Assembly (NCBI GenBank): GCA_949293905.1 | Contig: CASFFG010000001.1 | Coordinates: forward strand, 128,461 to 192,460 | DNA from: an uncultured Christensenella sp. | GTDB taxonomy: Bacteria; Bacillota; Clostridia; Christensenellales; UBA1242 | Direction: 5' to 3' | Length of the DNA stretch: 64,000 nucleotides | Shown here: one piece after another, positions 47,597 through 57,494 of the stretch | Position numbering within the stretch: position 1 is the first letter of the stretch | How the letters are laid out: every line of letters starts with the position of its first letter | Notes under the pieces: model-generated | Database searches by the model: none | Seen by the model: only the letters and a program-made list of their open reading frames with translations | What the model was told of the DNA's origin: nothing | Position numbers and translations under genes: made by a program

Positions 47597-47793
47597 TATT
47601 TAGATTGCACACCCACTATCTCGCCTCGAACGAGTTCGCCCGCTGCATAATCGATAGCAAGGTTTGCGTTACCATTAATTAGAGTTGGGATTTTATTCTC
47701 CAAATCTTTTGCACGCGCACCAACAATAACTGCGACTGCGTAACGGCAACCTGCTACACTAACTAATAAATCAATAGGTGGTTCAAATAACAT
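47596..47793 (-). CDS. rpoZ: RNA polymerase omega subunit
   Basis: Assembly subunit of RNA polymerase, 65 residues from ATG 47793: PIDLLVSVAGCRYAVAVIV, ARAKDLENKIP and the EL-type end. An AAAGGAG precedes the chosen start. It precedes priA as in other Bacillota, but gmk and coaBC are missing between them. Confidence 0.88.
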   Translation of the reverse strand: MLFEPPIDLLVSVAGCRYAVAVIVGARAKDLENKIPTLINGNANLAIDYAAGELVRGEIVGVQSK

Positions 47794-47815
47794 AATTACT
47801 CCTTTAATAAACAAA

Positions 47816-48349
47816 CTAATTTTTCTTACTATTATCGATGATTGCTTTCACTTCACGATTGACTTCGTATGGTGATTTAATATACTGAAATCTAAATTTT
47901 GCCATTGCGTCGTTCGTGAGCGGACTAGACATACTACCGAATGAAATAGTCCCAGTGTTCTTATTCACAATCTTATCGACAACATTTACATTTACGACCA
48001 TTGCGCCGAGCATATCGTAATTTAGACTCTTATAGTCTACGCCAATATATCCCGTTCTAATCAAAACGCGCTTGTTCGTCACGGCATAAACGGTCTTTCT
48101 GCACCACAACTCAATCATGACGATACAAAATACGATATATACAATCTCAATAATTAGAGGAATAACCCATACTATAGTCGTCGCTTCTGGGTCTAAAATT
48201 CCCGCGACAAGCCATACAGCAAGGAAAATAGTAACAAATAGAATACTAAAAATTGTAGAAATGTATGCTCTGCTTTTTAGCGGACGATAAGTCTTTAAAA
48301 CTTCTTCATCTGCGTCCAAAATTTGAGAGAATAACTCTTTATCTTCCAT
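47816..48349 (-). CDS. Membrane protein with bacterial PH domain
   Basis: 177 residues. Two membrane helices (about 31-50 and 59-83), then a PH-like beta domain with YAVTNKRVLIRTGYIGVDYKSL, as in bPH_2 proteins such as YdbT-like ones. Function unknown. 22 bases upstream of rpoZ and likely its operon leader gene. AAGGAG upstream. Confidence 0.85.
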   Translation of the reverse strand: MEDKELFSQILDADEEVLKTYRPLKSRAYISTIFSILFVTIFLAVWLVAGILDPEATTIVWVIPLIIEIVYIVFCIVMIELWCRKTVYAVTNKRVLIRTGYIGVDYKSLNYDMLGAMVVNVNVVDKIVNKNTGTISFGSMSSPLTNDAMAKFRFQYIKSPYEVNREVKAIIDNSKKN

Positions 48350-48570
48350 TTTTTCTCCTTAATTTTATTGTAATAAATCTATTGTTTCACCTAAAAATTT
48401 TTACTATTATCAAACTACAATAGTATCAAGTGTTTTATTATAGTAATTAGGTAAATTTAATTTTGCATATTTTATTAATTTTAATCAACATTACACTAAC
48501 TATCCATAATAGCCCCTTAAAACATAAAATGCATTTTTATGAAATATTAGTATCTAATTTAGAAAACTTC

Positions 48571-48624
48571 CATATTTTTCTCCTTAACTATTATAATTAT
48601 ATTCCCATGGGTTTGATTTGTCAA
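48571..48624 (-). promoter_or_regulatory. Strong promoter and ribosome-binding site followed by a 4-codon reading frame
   Basis: Minus strand TTGACA (48619-48624), 17-base spacer and TATAAT (48596-48601), then AAGGAG (48580-48585) and ATG (48571-48573). The frame reads Met-Glu-Val-Phe-stop. Either a decayed small gene or a leader peptide of the PH-rpoZ-priA operon, which begins 220 bases downstream. The rest of the gap (48350-48570) is AT-rich without a clear terminator. Confidence 0.6.
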
Positions 48625-48635
48625 GTGAAATTGGT

Positions 48636-49292
48636 CTATCTAGACTTTAATTTTTCAATAGACGAATGTGCGCCGTTTTGTTCGGCCTCGCGCTTAGTTG
48701 AACCCTGACCGTATGCAATGAATTCGTCGTCTATAAATACATTTGCGCGGAAGTTCTCTTGCCCGCCCTTTGTTAGATATTTTTCTGTCTTATATGTCAA
48801 CTTGTTTCCGCTAGACTGAACTAGTTCTTGAAGTTCACTCTTATAATCGGTCGGTTTAAAGCCCGCTTTTAATTTAGCCTTTACGTCCAACGCATCAAGA
48901 ACGGCGGTAGAGATTGAGTGCAGTCCAAATGACAAATACATTACCCCTATCATGCTCTCTATAGTGTCCGCTAAAATTGAGTTTGAAATTTCGTGAGATT
49001 TAAAACTTTTACCGAGTTTAATGCGATTTTCGATATTTAGTGATTTTGCTAATTCGCTTAAATTTTCGGTACATACAAGACTCGCACGCATTTTGCTCAT
49101 CTTTCCTTCGGGTGCTTTCGCGTGTTTATATAAATAGTCACTAACAATAGTTGATAACACGCTATCACCTAAAAACTCTATACGCTCATTGCTTGGAATA
49201 CCCTTATCATGTGCGTACGAAGAATGAGTGAACGCTAATTCTTTCAAACTCTCATCACATTTTTCAAATAGTGAAATAAAATTATTTTTCAT
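48636..49292 (-). CDS. rnc: Ribonuclease III
   Basis: Double-strand RNA endonuclease. 218 residues: catalytic ERIEFLGDSVLS, then ADTIESMIGVMY, and C-terminal double-strand RNA-binding domain (GSTKREAEQNGAHSS). I use ATG 49292 with AAAGGA upstream; an in-frame TTG at 49310 has no site. Overlaps plsX by 11 bases. Confidence 0.96.
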   Translation of the reverse strand: MKNNFISLFEKCDESLKELAFTHSSYAHDKGIPSNERIEFLGDSVLSTIVSDYLYKHAKAPEGKMSKMRASLVCTENLSELAKSLNIENRIKLGKSFKSHEISNSILADTIESMIGVMYLSFGLHSISTAVLDALDVKAKLKAGFKPTDYKSELQELVQSSGNKLTYKTEKYLTKGGQENFRANVFIDDEFIAYGQGSTKREAEQNGAHSSIEKLKSR

Positions 49293-50292
49293 CTTTTCCT
49301 TTACTTTCAACTTCTTCCTTAACGCGCTCGATTAATTGTTTTTTAGCAAGTTTGTATGCTTGGTTAATAGAAGTTGCGATATTGTCTGCCTTACTATTTC
49401 CATGGCATTTAATTACGATTTTATTAACTCCTAGAAGCGGTGCGCCACCGACTTTTTTATGGTCGTACTTATTCTTAAGTCCGTACAAACCTTTCTTTAA
49501 CATAAGTGCGCCTATTTTTGCTTTAAGGGACGCATGAGTAATGTCCTTTATCTCGCCAAACAAAATTTCCGCCGTACCCTCAATCGTCTTTAAGCAAATA
49601 TTGCCTGAAAAGCCGTCACAAACCACTACATCTACATTCCCTCGCATAACATCGCGTGCTTCGATATTACCTATAAAATTAAGTTTTGATTGCTTTAAGA
49701 GTTCGTGTGCGTGCTTAATCATTTCGCTACCCTTCTCTTCTTCCGTACCGATATTAAGAAGCACAATTCGTGGTTTTTTAACGCCAACGGCTTTCATATA
49801 TTCATTGCCCATGATAGCGAAATCTAATAAATTTTCCGCCTTGCAATCGGCGTTAGCACCACAATCGAGTAACATGACTCCCCTATCGTTCACGGTCGGT
49901 AAAATTGGGGCGAGTGCTGGGCGACTGACATTCGCTATTCTACCTAATTTTAAGACCGCGCCAGTTAAAGTTGCGCCTGTACTGCCAGCGCTAACAAGTG
50001 CTACAGCGTCGTCATTTTGCTTCAAATAATCGTACGCCACGACTATACTAGATGTCTTTTTCGTCCTAATCGCAACGGTTGGTATTTCGTCCATACCGAT
50101 TACATCTGGCGCGTGAACAATTTCGAGTCTATCGCTGACGAAGACAAGTTGTTGGAGAAGTTCGGTAATCTTATCCTTATCTCCAACTAAAACTAAGTTA
50201 AGGTCGGTGTTTTGTTGCAAGGCTTTGACTGCACCTGCTACTATCTCACTCGGCGCATAATCTCCACCGAAAGCATCTACTACTATTTTCAT
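49282..50292 (-). CDS. plsX: Phosphate acyltransferase PlsX
   Basis: Makes acyl phosphate from acyl-ACP for phosphatidic acid synthesis. 336 residues with VDAFGGDYAP, SAGSTGATLTGAVL, LLDCGANADCK and GFSGNICLK. Followed directly by rnc; the fabD, fabG and acpP genes common between them in Bacillota are missing. Confidence 0.97.
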   Translation of the reverse strand: MKIVVDAFGGDYAPSEIVAGAVKALQQNTDLNLVLVGDKDKITELLQQLVFVSDRLEIVHAPDVIGMDEIPTVAIRTKKTSSIVVAYDYLKQNDDAVALVSAGSTGATLTGAVLKLGRIANVSRPALAPILPTVNDRGVMLLDCGANADCKAENLLDFAIMGNEYMKAVGVKKPRIVLLNIGTEEEKGSEMIKHAHELLKQSKLNFIGNIEARDVMRGNVDVVVCDGFSGNICLKTIEGTAEILFGEIKDITHASLKAKIGALMLKKGLYGLKNKYDHKKVGGAPLLGVNKIVIKCHGNSKADNIATSINQAYKLAKKQLIERVKEEVESKGKDEK

Positions 50293-50328
50293 ATTTACTC
50301 CTAATATTAATTTTATTTATACCAATAT

Positions 50329-50357
50329 ATTATACCTAACAATGAAAAAAAAGTAAA
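50329..50357 (-). promoter_or_regulatory. Promoter of plsX-rnc
   Basis: Minus strand TTTACT (50352-50357), 17-base spacer, TATAAT (50329-50334), AGGAG before plsX. Confidence 0.7.
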
Positions 50358-50530
50358 CAAAATTTTATTCACTATATATTTTTATCTTGAATTTACATTT
50401 TAAGCATATAAATTAACATTTTATAAAACCCAGCTAATAATCAAACATTAAATAATTATAGGAATAGATTAAGTATTATAAAGTGCAATTATTGTGCGTT
50501 AATTTAAAATATGAGCATGTATAAAAATAT

Positions 50531-50589
50531 AAAAAATGCAGCTTTTTATTGAAGTAAAACCTATATTTCACTTAATATTAGCTACATTT
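50531..50589 (-). terminator. Terminator after the exporter operon
   Basis: AATGTAGCT and AGCTGCATT arms enclose an inner AAGTGAAA/TTTTACTT hairpin, with a T-run on the minus strand. Confidence 0.75.
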
Positions 50590-50619
50590 TATATGAATTT
50601 TTGTGATTAAAAGTTATTT

Positions 50620-52911
50620 TTATTCAGTTGCTGTGGCAGTGTATTCAGCTAACCCTAAAACAGCGCCTATTGTTGCAGAGCCTGCTCTATAAAGCATATT
50701 GATATAATCTCCACTTGTTGAAAGATTATAGGTGTCGTATGATGGAGCTAATGCTGATAAACTCTCAGGCAAGACAATCGTACCGTCTAGTGCGAAAAGC
50801 GGTGTTGCTCCAACAACAGGTAACTCTGCCGACTGCATCGATAATGTATGCCCATCATCTGTTAAAAATGCAACTGGTGTAAATTCGGTAAGATATTTGG
50901 TTAATTCTGGATTAGATGTGTCAAACTCAGCGTGATTTCCATATTGATATTTTCCATAAATTGTTGGTGATGTTGAAGCCAAATAATCATTATCCATAAT
51001 TACTGAAACAAGGTTAAATTTAGTGTTGTTTTCATGCAAGATTGTTGCGTTATATAAATTTAATAAGTCAGTTAAATCTCCTTTAAGAGCGTTTGCAATC
51101 AAGTCTGCTTTATTTAGAACGAACCAACCTTCATTTCCTTCCACCATGCTTACAAGTTTTGAATCTTCGTCAATTTTGATACCAGTATCATGATGCTCGT
51201 CATTATCTCTTTCTATGCTAATTAAGAACATAACGGGACCACCAAATCTTTCAAAATGACTATTAGTTACAGTGTTATCCAATGATGCATAAATAAACAA
51301 ACCGCTATTGAAACAATCAAATACTTTTGTGTTTGATATATCCATCGTTTTATTGCCCCACTCACCTTCCATGAACAAAGCAATTAAGAATTCTTTTGCT
51401 ATGACATTATCAACTTCGGTTATACTATGAATAGATTTTACGAAAATCAACGAACCCGCTGCTCCCACAGCGTCCATTTCATCTTCACCTTCTCCTACAT
51501 TTGATGAATAAGCGGTGGACATGTTTCCCCTTGCGTCAACATTGCACACTGTTGCCGTAGGAGCGCCTTCATATCCCACAAAAGCAAACACTGCTGAATG
51601 TCCTGCTTCGGTGAAATCATTCTCGCTATTGTAAATTTGAAGATAACTGTCAGCAGAGTTACTGCCAAGTATTGCATTTGACATACCTGCTTTTATGTTA
51701 CTAAAATCAAGTGCAAATAAGTTCCCGTTAATTGTGAAAGTATCAAACATAAAATGATTATATAGGAATGCAAAATCTCTTAATGTACCGATAGCCTTTT
51801 CATTTGAGGTTTCTAAACTGCTTATAAAATACTCTGCTGGAATATCTTGCGCTGTGACAGCGATATTATTATGCAAATATACTCCGTTTATCTCGTTAAG
51901 ATTTGTTTCTCCTTTCTCAGTTAAGAAATCTTCCCATAGCTCATAATATTTAAGATTTTGATAAGTTTTAGTTTCAGTATTATAAAATATATTTCTTACA
52001 GATGTTTTATATGCAACTTTATCAAGATTTTCAAGATTGCTATCATCTAAAAGGTTAATCCTTCCAAGATCGAGAGCGTCATAAACATTGTAACCATCAG
52101 CGACAGTGATTGTGAATGTACTTTCATTCATTTGAAGATCTTCTAAGTCCCAATCAGTTGGACGCATCGTAATAGTGTAAGTATGACCAACTGCTTCATC
52201 TGTAAATTTAAAGCCGTATGTATCGTTGTTGAAAGTGTAAATATTACTACCGACTATGTCATTACCTTCTTTAACTTCAACTTCTACATTTATATTCGCT
52301 ACAACCTCTTCAATTGTACCTAACTTATATAAAGTATAATCTGGTTTATATATAAATTCGTTATCATCGCCAACTGTGTAGTCCGTTGCTAACATAAATG
52401 CGTTTTTATCATAGCCTTCTGCATCAATCACACTACCCGATGCAAGCGCTAAATCACGATTTTCTTTATAATCATCAACAAATTGCGGATCTGCAAAATA
52501 AGCTAATTCGTAAACTAAACTCATGTCGTCATTTATTTCAATAGTCATGAGTGGTCTTTGCTCTTCTTCACCAATTATTAAGCATGAAATAGGATAACTA
52601 CCTTCTTGCATTGGGTCAGCAGATGATAGTCCGCTGGTGTATAAGATAAATTGAGTGTTTTCATTCCTAGCATCGACATTTTCCAAGTCGATTTCACCAT
52701 TCGTCAATGTTTCAGTTGAACCGTCCGAATATGTAATTGATAGATTTGCGTCCAAAAAATTAATTGTTTCAGTTAAATAATAAGCATCGCGCAAGCCTTG
52801 TACTTCAATCGTACTTATTTCCTTCTTTGTCGAGCCATCTTCGCAACCAACAAATAGTGCACTTGCAACTAGCACCATAATACTAATAATTGCAACACCA
52901 AATTTTTTCAT
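50620..52911 (-). CDS. Large surface lipoprotein with bacterial Ig-like and beta-helix-like parts
   Basis: 763 residues. Signal peptide with lipobox-like FVGC (Cys23), so probably anchored outside the membrane. After residue 30 comes an Ig-like segment (LSITYSDGSTETLTNGEI). A later part (about 480-600) has short strands and phrases such as TKVFDCFNSGLFIYASLDNTV and SHFERFGG that resemble a right-handed beta-helix. Last gene of the exporter operon, 157 bases after the small membrane protein, with AGGAG. Ligand or enzymatic role unknown. Confidence 0.8.
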   Translation of the reverse strand: MKKFGVAIISIMVLVASALFVGCEDGSTKKEISTIEVQGLRDAYYLTETINFLDANLSITYSDGSTETLTNGEIDLENVDARNENTQFILYTSGLSSADPMQEGSYPISCLIIGEEEQRPLMTIEINDDMSLVYELAYFADPQFVDDYKENRDLALASGSVIDAEGYDKNAFMLATDYTVGDDNEFIYKPDYTLYKLGTIEEVVANINVEVEVKEGNDIVGSNIYTFNNDTYGFKFTDEAVGHTYTITMRPTDWDLEDLQMNESTFTITVADGYNVYDALDLGRINLLDDSNLENLDKVAYKTSVRNIFYNTETKTYQNLKYYELWEDFLTEKGETNLNEINGVYLHNNIAVTAQDIPAEYFISSLETSNEKAIGTLRDFAFLYNHFMFDTFTINGNLFALDFSNIKAGMSNAILGSNSADSYLQIYNSENDFTEAGHSAVFAFVGYEGAPTATVCNVDARGNMSTAYSSNVGEGEDEMDAVGAAGSLIFVKSIHSITEVDNVIAKEFLIALFMEGEWGNKTMDISNTKVFDCFNSGLFIYASLDNTVTNSHFERFGGPVMFLISIERDNDEHHDTGIKIDEDSKLVSMVEGNEGWFVLNKADLIANALKGDLTDLLNLYNATILHENNTKFNLVSVIMDNDYLASTSPTIYGKYQYGNHAEFDTSNPELTKYLTEFTPVAFLTDDGHTLSMQSAELPVVGATPLFALDGTIVLPESLSALAPSYDTYNLSTSGDYINMLYRAGSATIGAVLGLAEYTATATE

Positions 52912-53068
52912 CTCAACTCCTTATCCTATTTTTTTTAATTTATAAGATTTTATTCATGAGCAACAGTATATACCTTACTTCCATAGTAAACAAATTATTC
53001 TCTTAAGTCAAGCAAAATCAAGTAATTTACAAAAATTTAATTTTTTACAAAATATTAATATAACCATC

Positions 53069-53497
53069 TTAGTAGCAGCGGACTATGACACTATCCGATA
53101 AATTTGAGCCATCTGTTGTTCTAATTGTTACTCGTACTGTCCTTCTTGCATAAAACACTAGTTCGCCATTCGCATGAATTTCAGCAAATACAGTAACATT
53201 TCCATCACTATCTGTATATGTTGCATTTGAAAGCGAAAATGAAATATTGTCCGGGTTGGTTGCGTTATCTGGGCCTGTAATCCACTCGATAAAAATAGTG
53301 TTTTTGTCCGCATCATTATCATCAAACTCTAAAAAAGCATATTTTTCGTCGTCACTCACTCTATCGTAACTAGTGATTTCTATATTGTTCATATATATTG
53401 TGAATTGGTCCATATTTACTCTTAGACCAAAAAATGTAACCACCACTATTGAAATGATGTAAATAACCGCGATTAAGAAAACAACTGACTTTTTCAT
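53069..53497 (-). CDS. Small membrane-anchored extracytoplasmic protein
   Basis: 142 residues. One N-terminal membrane helix (about 5-25) without a clear signal-peptidase site, then a beta-rich extracytoplasmic domain (DQFTIYMNNIEIT, FIEWITGPDNATNPDNISF, RTVRVTIRTTDGS). It begins 2 bases after the permease and is therefore part of its operon. No family recognised; an exporter accessory is a guess from position. Confidence 0.7.
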   Translation of the reverse strand: MKKSVVFLIAVIYIISIVVVTFFGLRVNMDQFTIYMNNIEITSYDRVSDDEKYAFLEFDDNDADKNTIFIEWITGPDNATNPDNISFSLSNATYTDSDGNVTVFAEIHANGELVFYARRTVRVTIRTTDGSNLSDSVIVRCY

Positions 53498-53499
53498 AT

Positions 53500-55146
53500 T
53501 TACATCTCCTTAAATAGTGTCTTAGATTTTATATAGAACAGATAAAGTCTAAGCACAAGTAATACTAATGCAATTAAGAATACTTTTAACCAAACATATC
53601 CTAATCCGTCCATTAGCAAGAAAAGAATTACGCCGAATGTTAGAGCGCTCATAAGGAAAGCAAGTATTGTTGATTTCAATTCATTCGGATTCATTCCAGC
53701 AATACCTTCTGTTTTAAATATATTGCTGTTCGGCTTCAAAAAATCAATTTCTGCACTCCACACCATATGACTGCATATCACAAACAACATTGCAAAGAAC
53801 AACAATAGGCAATTCCCTACCCCAAGGTTAGTATTCACAAAGAATATACATGAAGAAGCGGTTAATGTAATTAAAGATACAACAAAGTTATAAAATAATC
53901 TTGGCAGTAATATGACGATAGGGCTATTCGGTTTAGTTTTGTTTAAATATAATGCTTCCCCATCTCTACTATAAATCGAACTTAAATTGATATTGTGTGA
54001 CATTACAAATAATAAAATAATAAGCACATTAAAACATATCGTAAAATAGTCACCAATAAGACGAGTATTTATTGCTGCATATATGCTGTTTAACAAAAGC
54101 ACTGCAATGGGTGTCATAATCATTATAGCTACACTTGAAGATAATAAATTCGCATCTCTATAACACTTTCGTGCTTCATAAATACATGTTGAAAAGGCTG
54201 AGTCGCGTTTTATGTTAAACCTTTTTAATTTAGGTTCGCTTTTGTAAAATTCAAACTGCTTTGTTATCATTTTCAAATACAATGGGCGTGATGTGAGATA
54301 ATTTAGTAAAATCAGCACCAATATTATTGCTAAAACACATAATAATACAATCCATGAATAGTTAGTAAATAGTGTGGTTTGAAAATTTTGATAGTTTCCG
54401 CATAGGAATATAATGAGCGCATAAAATGGATAAAATATGGTGGTAAATGATGATAAAAAGTTTCTTATACTCCTAGCAATATATGCCCAACTTTTTATTA
54501 AATCTATATCTTCTGGTATTAATCTAATCAAATATACGACACCAACTACAAGACCAATTAAAACTATTAATGCTAAAATAATTTTTACTATTGGAAAGCT
54601 TTTTAAAAATACCACAATATAATATGTAGGAATTGACAAAATTCCACCTATCAAAACCGGTATCGACGCAAGCAATACAGACATGACTAAAAACCAAATG
54701 TAATATATAAACGAAAACGACGAAAGAATACCATAAGCAAAGAAAATTGGAATTGTAAAAGTAAAGCATTTTTTTATTTCGCTTATATAGTACACTAGCA
54801 TTTTTGATAAAAACAAATTATTCGGATTGACTGGATAAGTAACCAACATTTTATTATCATTTGAATAGTATAATGTTTTACTTAAACCAAGCGTACATGT
54901 ACAAGTATTTAAAACAAATATAATAAAATAGACAAACGCCATAAAAGATAATGGTATATGGTTAAGTGCCGAAAAGAGATTTAAGAAATTGCAAAACCAA
55001 AGTATAAGATATGCAAGTGCCGTAATAGAGGCAAAAATTAAAATTGAGAAAATAACCTTAAACAAAGTTTGCTTCTTTGATTTAAGGAACGATAAATCCA
55101 ATTTTTCTTTAAGTTGCATTTCAAATAGCGTTTTAAATTTGTTCAT
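53500..55146 (-). CDS. ABC exporter permease (ABC-2-like, putative exporter family)
   Basis: 548 residues with about eleven hydrophobic segments in two halves, separated by a cytoplasmic stretch around residues 280-330. The motif NDNKMLVTYPVNPNNLFLSKML near residue 95 (K-L-L-x-x-P-V type) is typical of ABC exporter permeases. It has no ATPase of its own; the ATPase is fused to the upstream gene. The ribosome-binding site is weak, so coupling to the upstream gene 76 bases away is not certain. Confidence 0.8.
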   Translation of the reverse strand: MNKFKTLFEMQLKEKLDLSFLKSKKQTLFKVIFSILIFASITALAYLILWFCNFLNLFSALNHIPLSFMAFVYFIIFVLNTCTCTLGLSKTLYYSNDNKMLVTYPVNPNNLFLSKMLVYYISEIKKCFTFTIPIFFAYGILSSFSFIYYIWFLVMSVLLASIPVLIGGILSIPTYYIVVFLKSFPIVKIILALIVLIGLVVGVVYLIRLIPEDIDLIKSWAYIARSIRNFLSSFTTIFYPFYALIIFLCGNYQNFQTTLFTNYSWIVLLCVLAIILVLILLNYLTSRPLYLKMITKQFEFYKSEPKLKRFNIKRDSAFSTCIYEARKCYRDANLLSSSVAIMIMTPIAVLLLNSIYAAINTRLIGDYFTICFNVLIILLFVMSHNINLSSIYSRDGEALYLNKTKPNSPIVILLPRLFYNFVVSLITLTASSCIFFVNTNLGVGNCLLLFFAMLFVICSHMVWSAEIDFLKPNSNIFKTEGIAGMNPNELKSTILAFLMSALTFGVILFLLMDGLGYVWLKVFLIALVLLVLRLYLFYIKSKTLFKEM

Positions 55147-55222
55147 CTACTTTACCTTTTGTATATTTTGCATTTTTATCTTTTTCTATTTTTGGTAATT
55201 TTTTATAAATTTTTGCATCATT

Positions 55223-57457
55223 TTAATTATTTTTTACTTTTTTATTTTTAACCTTTTTGCTATTAATTTTCTCATGATTTGATTCGTCTTCTTTCCTATT
55301 GATTATATCAAGATAAAACTCTTCTAGACTTACATTCTTTTCTTTCAATTCGTCCAATTTTAAACTTGTTACAATCTTACCATTTTTAATGATAATAATT
55401 CTATCGCATAATTTTTCAACGATATCTATTATATGACTTGAAAAGAAAACTATATTACCCTTTTCAGCGTGCTTTTTCATACACTCTTTCACTTCATAGA
55501 TTGAATTAGGGTCGAGTCCTGTTAGCGGTTCGTCCAAAATCCAGAGTTTAGGTTCGTGAATTAACGCGCTCATTATTGCGATTTTCTGTTTCATTCCGTG
55601 ACTATATGTCCTAATCTGCGAATCTATGCTTGATTGCATGCTTAAATCTTTAAGCATCTTTTCAAGCCTAATATCTCTATCCTTTTTTGACACACCATAT
55701 AAATCAGCAATGTAGTTTATATACTCCCTTCCAGTAAGCCTTTCATACAAGGCGTAATGGTCAGGGACAAAACCAAACCTTGATTTTGCTTGAACTGGTT
55801 GTTTTTCAATGTCGTAACCATCTATTTCAATAGAGCCATATGTTACAGGTTGTATTCCAACAATACATTTGATAATCGTACTTTTACCTGCTCCATTTGG
55901 ACCTAAAAATCCTAAAATTTCACCAGAATTTGCTTCGAAAGACATATCCTCAACCGAAAAGTTTTTATTGTTACCATATCGTTTTGAAACATTATTTACA
56001 ACCAGTTTATTGACACTTTCGTTGTTCATACACTCTCCTAAATCATTTTTCCCATACTTGACACATAATGCAAGTTCGTCCAATTTAATTTTTCTTCGCT
56101 TATCAATCAACATTTCATAAAAATCTTGAATTTGGAACAACCATGTGTAGAAGAACCACATTATCAATCCAAAGCACACATATACCATGAAGAATATGCT
56201 TTGATACGCTGGATAGAATACAAGCGTATTGCCACCAATTTTAACATTCCATGTTATATCAAACAAATTTTCCGCCCATGTGCCCAGTTTTTCTGCGATG
56301 AAATTAGAATTTACAAAGAAGAAATCGGTCGATGTACCAGCACTTGTGAACCACGCATTTAAAATTAAAACTAATAGGAAATAAAGCAAAAATCCAACTA
56401 TTGAGTATATAAATTGTTTCAGTTTCGGTCGCTTATATACCCCTAAAAACACAATTAATAGTGGCATGACAAATGCAATAATGTGATTTATCCAAAAACT
56501 AACTATCGTGTGCGCTGTGAATCCCAAAGAAACTGAATAATTAGGCATCAGCATCGCAAAGAACGCACCTATAACATTTATAAAGAAAGTAAAGTAAAAT
56601 AATTTTTCCCACTTGAAGATTAAACATAACAGAATTATGAACATCGCAGTATTACACAAGTGCAAAGGCCATGAAGATGGTGTTATAAACGAAATAAATG
56701 TGTAATTTGAACAATATGTTATGAGGGTGACGAGTGAAATGTACAGCAATACCATTCTAATGTACCCTCTATCTCGCTTCCTCAGTAGGAAGTACAAGCC
56801 GAAAAGCACAATGAATGTAATGTATAAATAAATTCTATGGTAGAACTTCAAATCACTTACCATTCCCACGCCCACTGTTCCAAACAATGTGCTGAGCAGG
56901 TAACTAGGAATTGAAAATACAAGAACTATTGGAAGGGATAAAAATAGTTCTTTTAATTCACTTTTCTCTATTTTAAAGAAGTTATCTGTAACTAAAATAT
57001 AGAATGAATAGAATATCGACAAACCGACTTCTATTGATATGAATGCACCACATAATGACAAATCATAACTACCAGTAAATGAATAAATTATTTGATTTAA
57101 ATATCCAATGTTAAATGCGTTTACAAATAGACAAAATGTTTTTGCTAAATTTTTTAAAACTCTAAATTTGAAAAATGGTAGTAAGACTAAAATCACGAAG
57201 GATGCAAACGACAACCACACCAGCACAACAACACTAAAACAGATAAAGGACGAATTAAATGGATTATTATATGTTAAATTTAGACAATCATTAAATAGTG
57301 AACCTCTGACAGCATAGTAGCGAACGAAAAACACTATCAATAAAATAAGCGAAAAACTCTTTAATATCCAATCGGGTCTACCCTTAAATATCTTTTTAAA
57401 AACGAAAAAGATCGCTAATGCGACAACTATTGTACCTACTAAAAAGATATAATTCAC
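55223..57457 (-). CDS. Polytopic membrane protein fused to ABC ATPase
   Basis: 744 residues. Residues 1-470 carry about thirteen membrane helices, with a YwaF/TMEM164-like part around PSSWPLHLCNTAMFI. Residues 485-715 are a complete ABC ATPase: Walker A GPNGAGKST (519-527), signature YSHGMKQ (618-624), Walker B LWILDEP with Glu643, and switch His675. The usual Q-loop Gln is Asp (FVPDHYALY). The start is GTG at 57457 with AAGGA. At the junction an AGGAG (56035-56039) sits 5 bases before an in-frame ATG (residue 477), so the ATPase may also be made alone. First gene of the exporter operon. Confidence 0.85.
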   Translation of the reverse strand: MNYIFLVGTIVVALAIFFVFKKIFKGRPDWILKSFSLILLIVFFVRYYAVRGSLFNDCLNLTYNNPFNSSFICFSVVVLVWLSFASFVILVLLPFFKFRVLKNLAKTFCLFVNAFNIGYLNQIIYSFTGSYDLSLCGAFISIEVGLSIFYSFYILVTDNFFKIEKSELKELFLSLPIVLVFSIPSYLLSTLFGTVGVGMVSDLKFYHRIYLYITFIVLFGLYFLLRKRDRGYIRMVLLYISLVTLITYCSNYTFISFITPSSWPLHLCNTAMFIILLCLIFKWEKLFYFTFFINVIGAFFAMLMPNYSVSLGFTAHTIVSFWINHIIAFVMPLLIVFLGVYKRPKLKQFIYSIVGFLLYFLLVLILNAWFTSAGTSTDFFFVNSNFIAEKLGTWAENLFDITWNVKIGGNTLVFYPAYQSIFFMVYVCFGLIMWFFYTWLFQIQDFYEMLIDKRRKIKLDELALCVKYGKNDLGECMNNESVNKLVVNNVSKRYGNNKNFSVEDMSFEANSGEILGFLGPNGAGKSTIIKCIVGIQPVTYGSIEIDGYDIEKQPVQAKSRFGFVPDHYALYERLTGREYINYIADLYGVSKKDRDIRLEKMLKDLSMQSSIDSQIRTYSHGMKQKIAIMSALIHEPKLWILDEPLTGLDPNSIYEVKECMKKHAEKGNIVFFSSHIIDIVEKLCDRIIIIKNGKIVTSLKLDELKEKNVSLEEFYLDIINRKEDESNHEKINSKKVKNKKVKNN
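56027..56040 (-). promoter_or_regulatory. Internal ribosome-binding site and ATG within the fusion gene
   Basis: Minus strand TAGGAGA then ATG at 56029, in frame with the ABC domain. The spacing is 5 bases. It would yield a 268-residue free ATPase. Confidence 0.7.
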
Positions 57458-57494
57458 GATCTTTTTCCTTCTCTATCCTTATTCTATTCATATG

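Larger units (their letters stand above)
50293..50619. other. AT-rich intergenic stretch upstream of plsX
   Basis: Holds the plsX promoter (50329-50357) and the terminator of the lipoprotein gene (50531-50589). I see nothing in 50360-50530. Confidence 0.6.

Noticed and set aside
50620-52911. Lipoprotein as a solute-binding protein of an importer
   Set aside because: There is no periplasmic-binding-protein pattern and the permease lacks the importer EAA loop; Ig-like and beta-helix-like parts fit a surface protein better.
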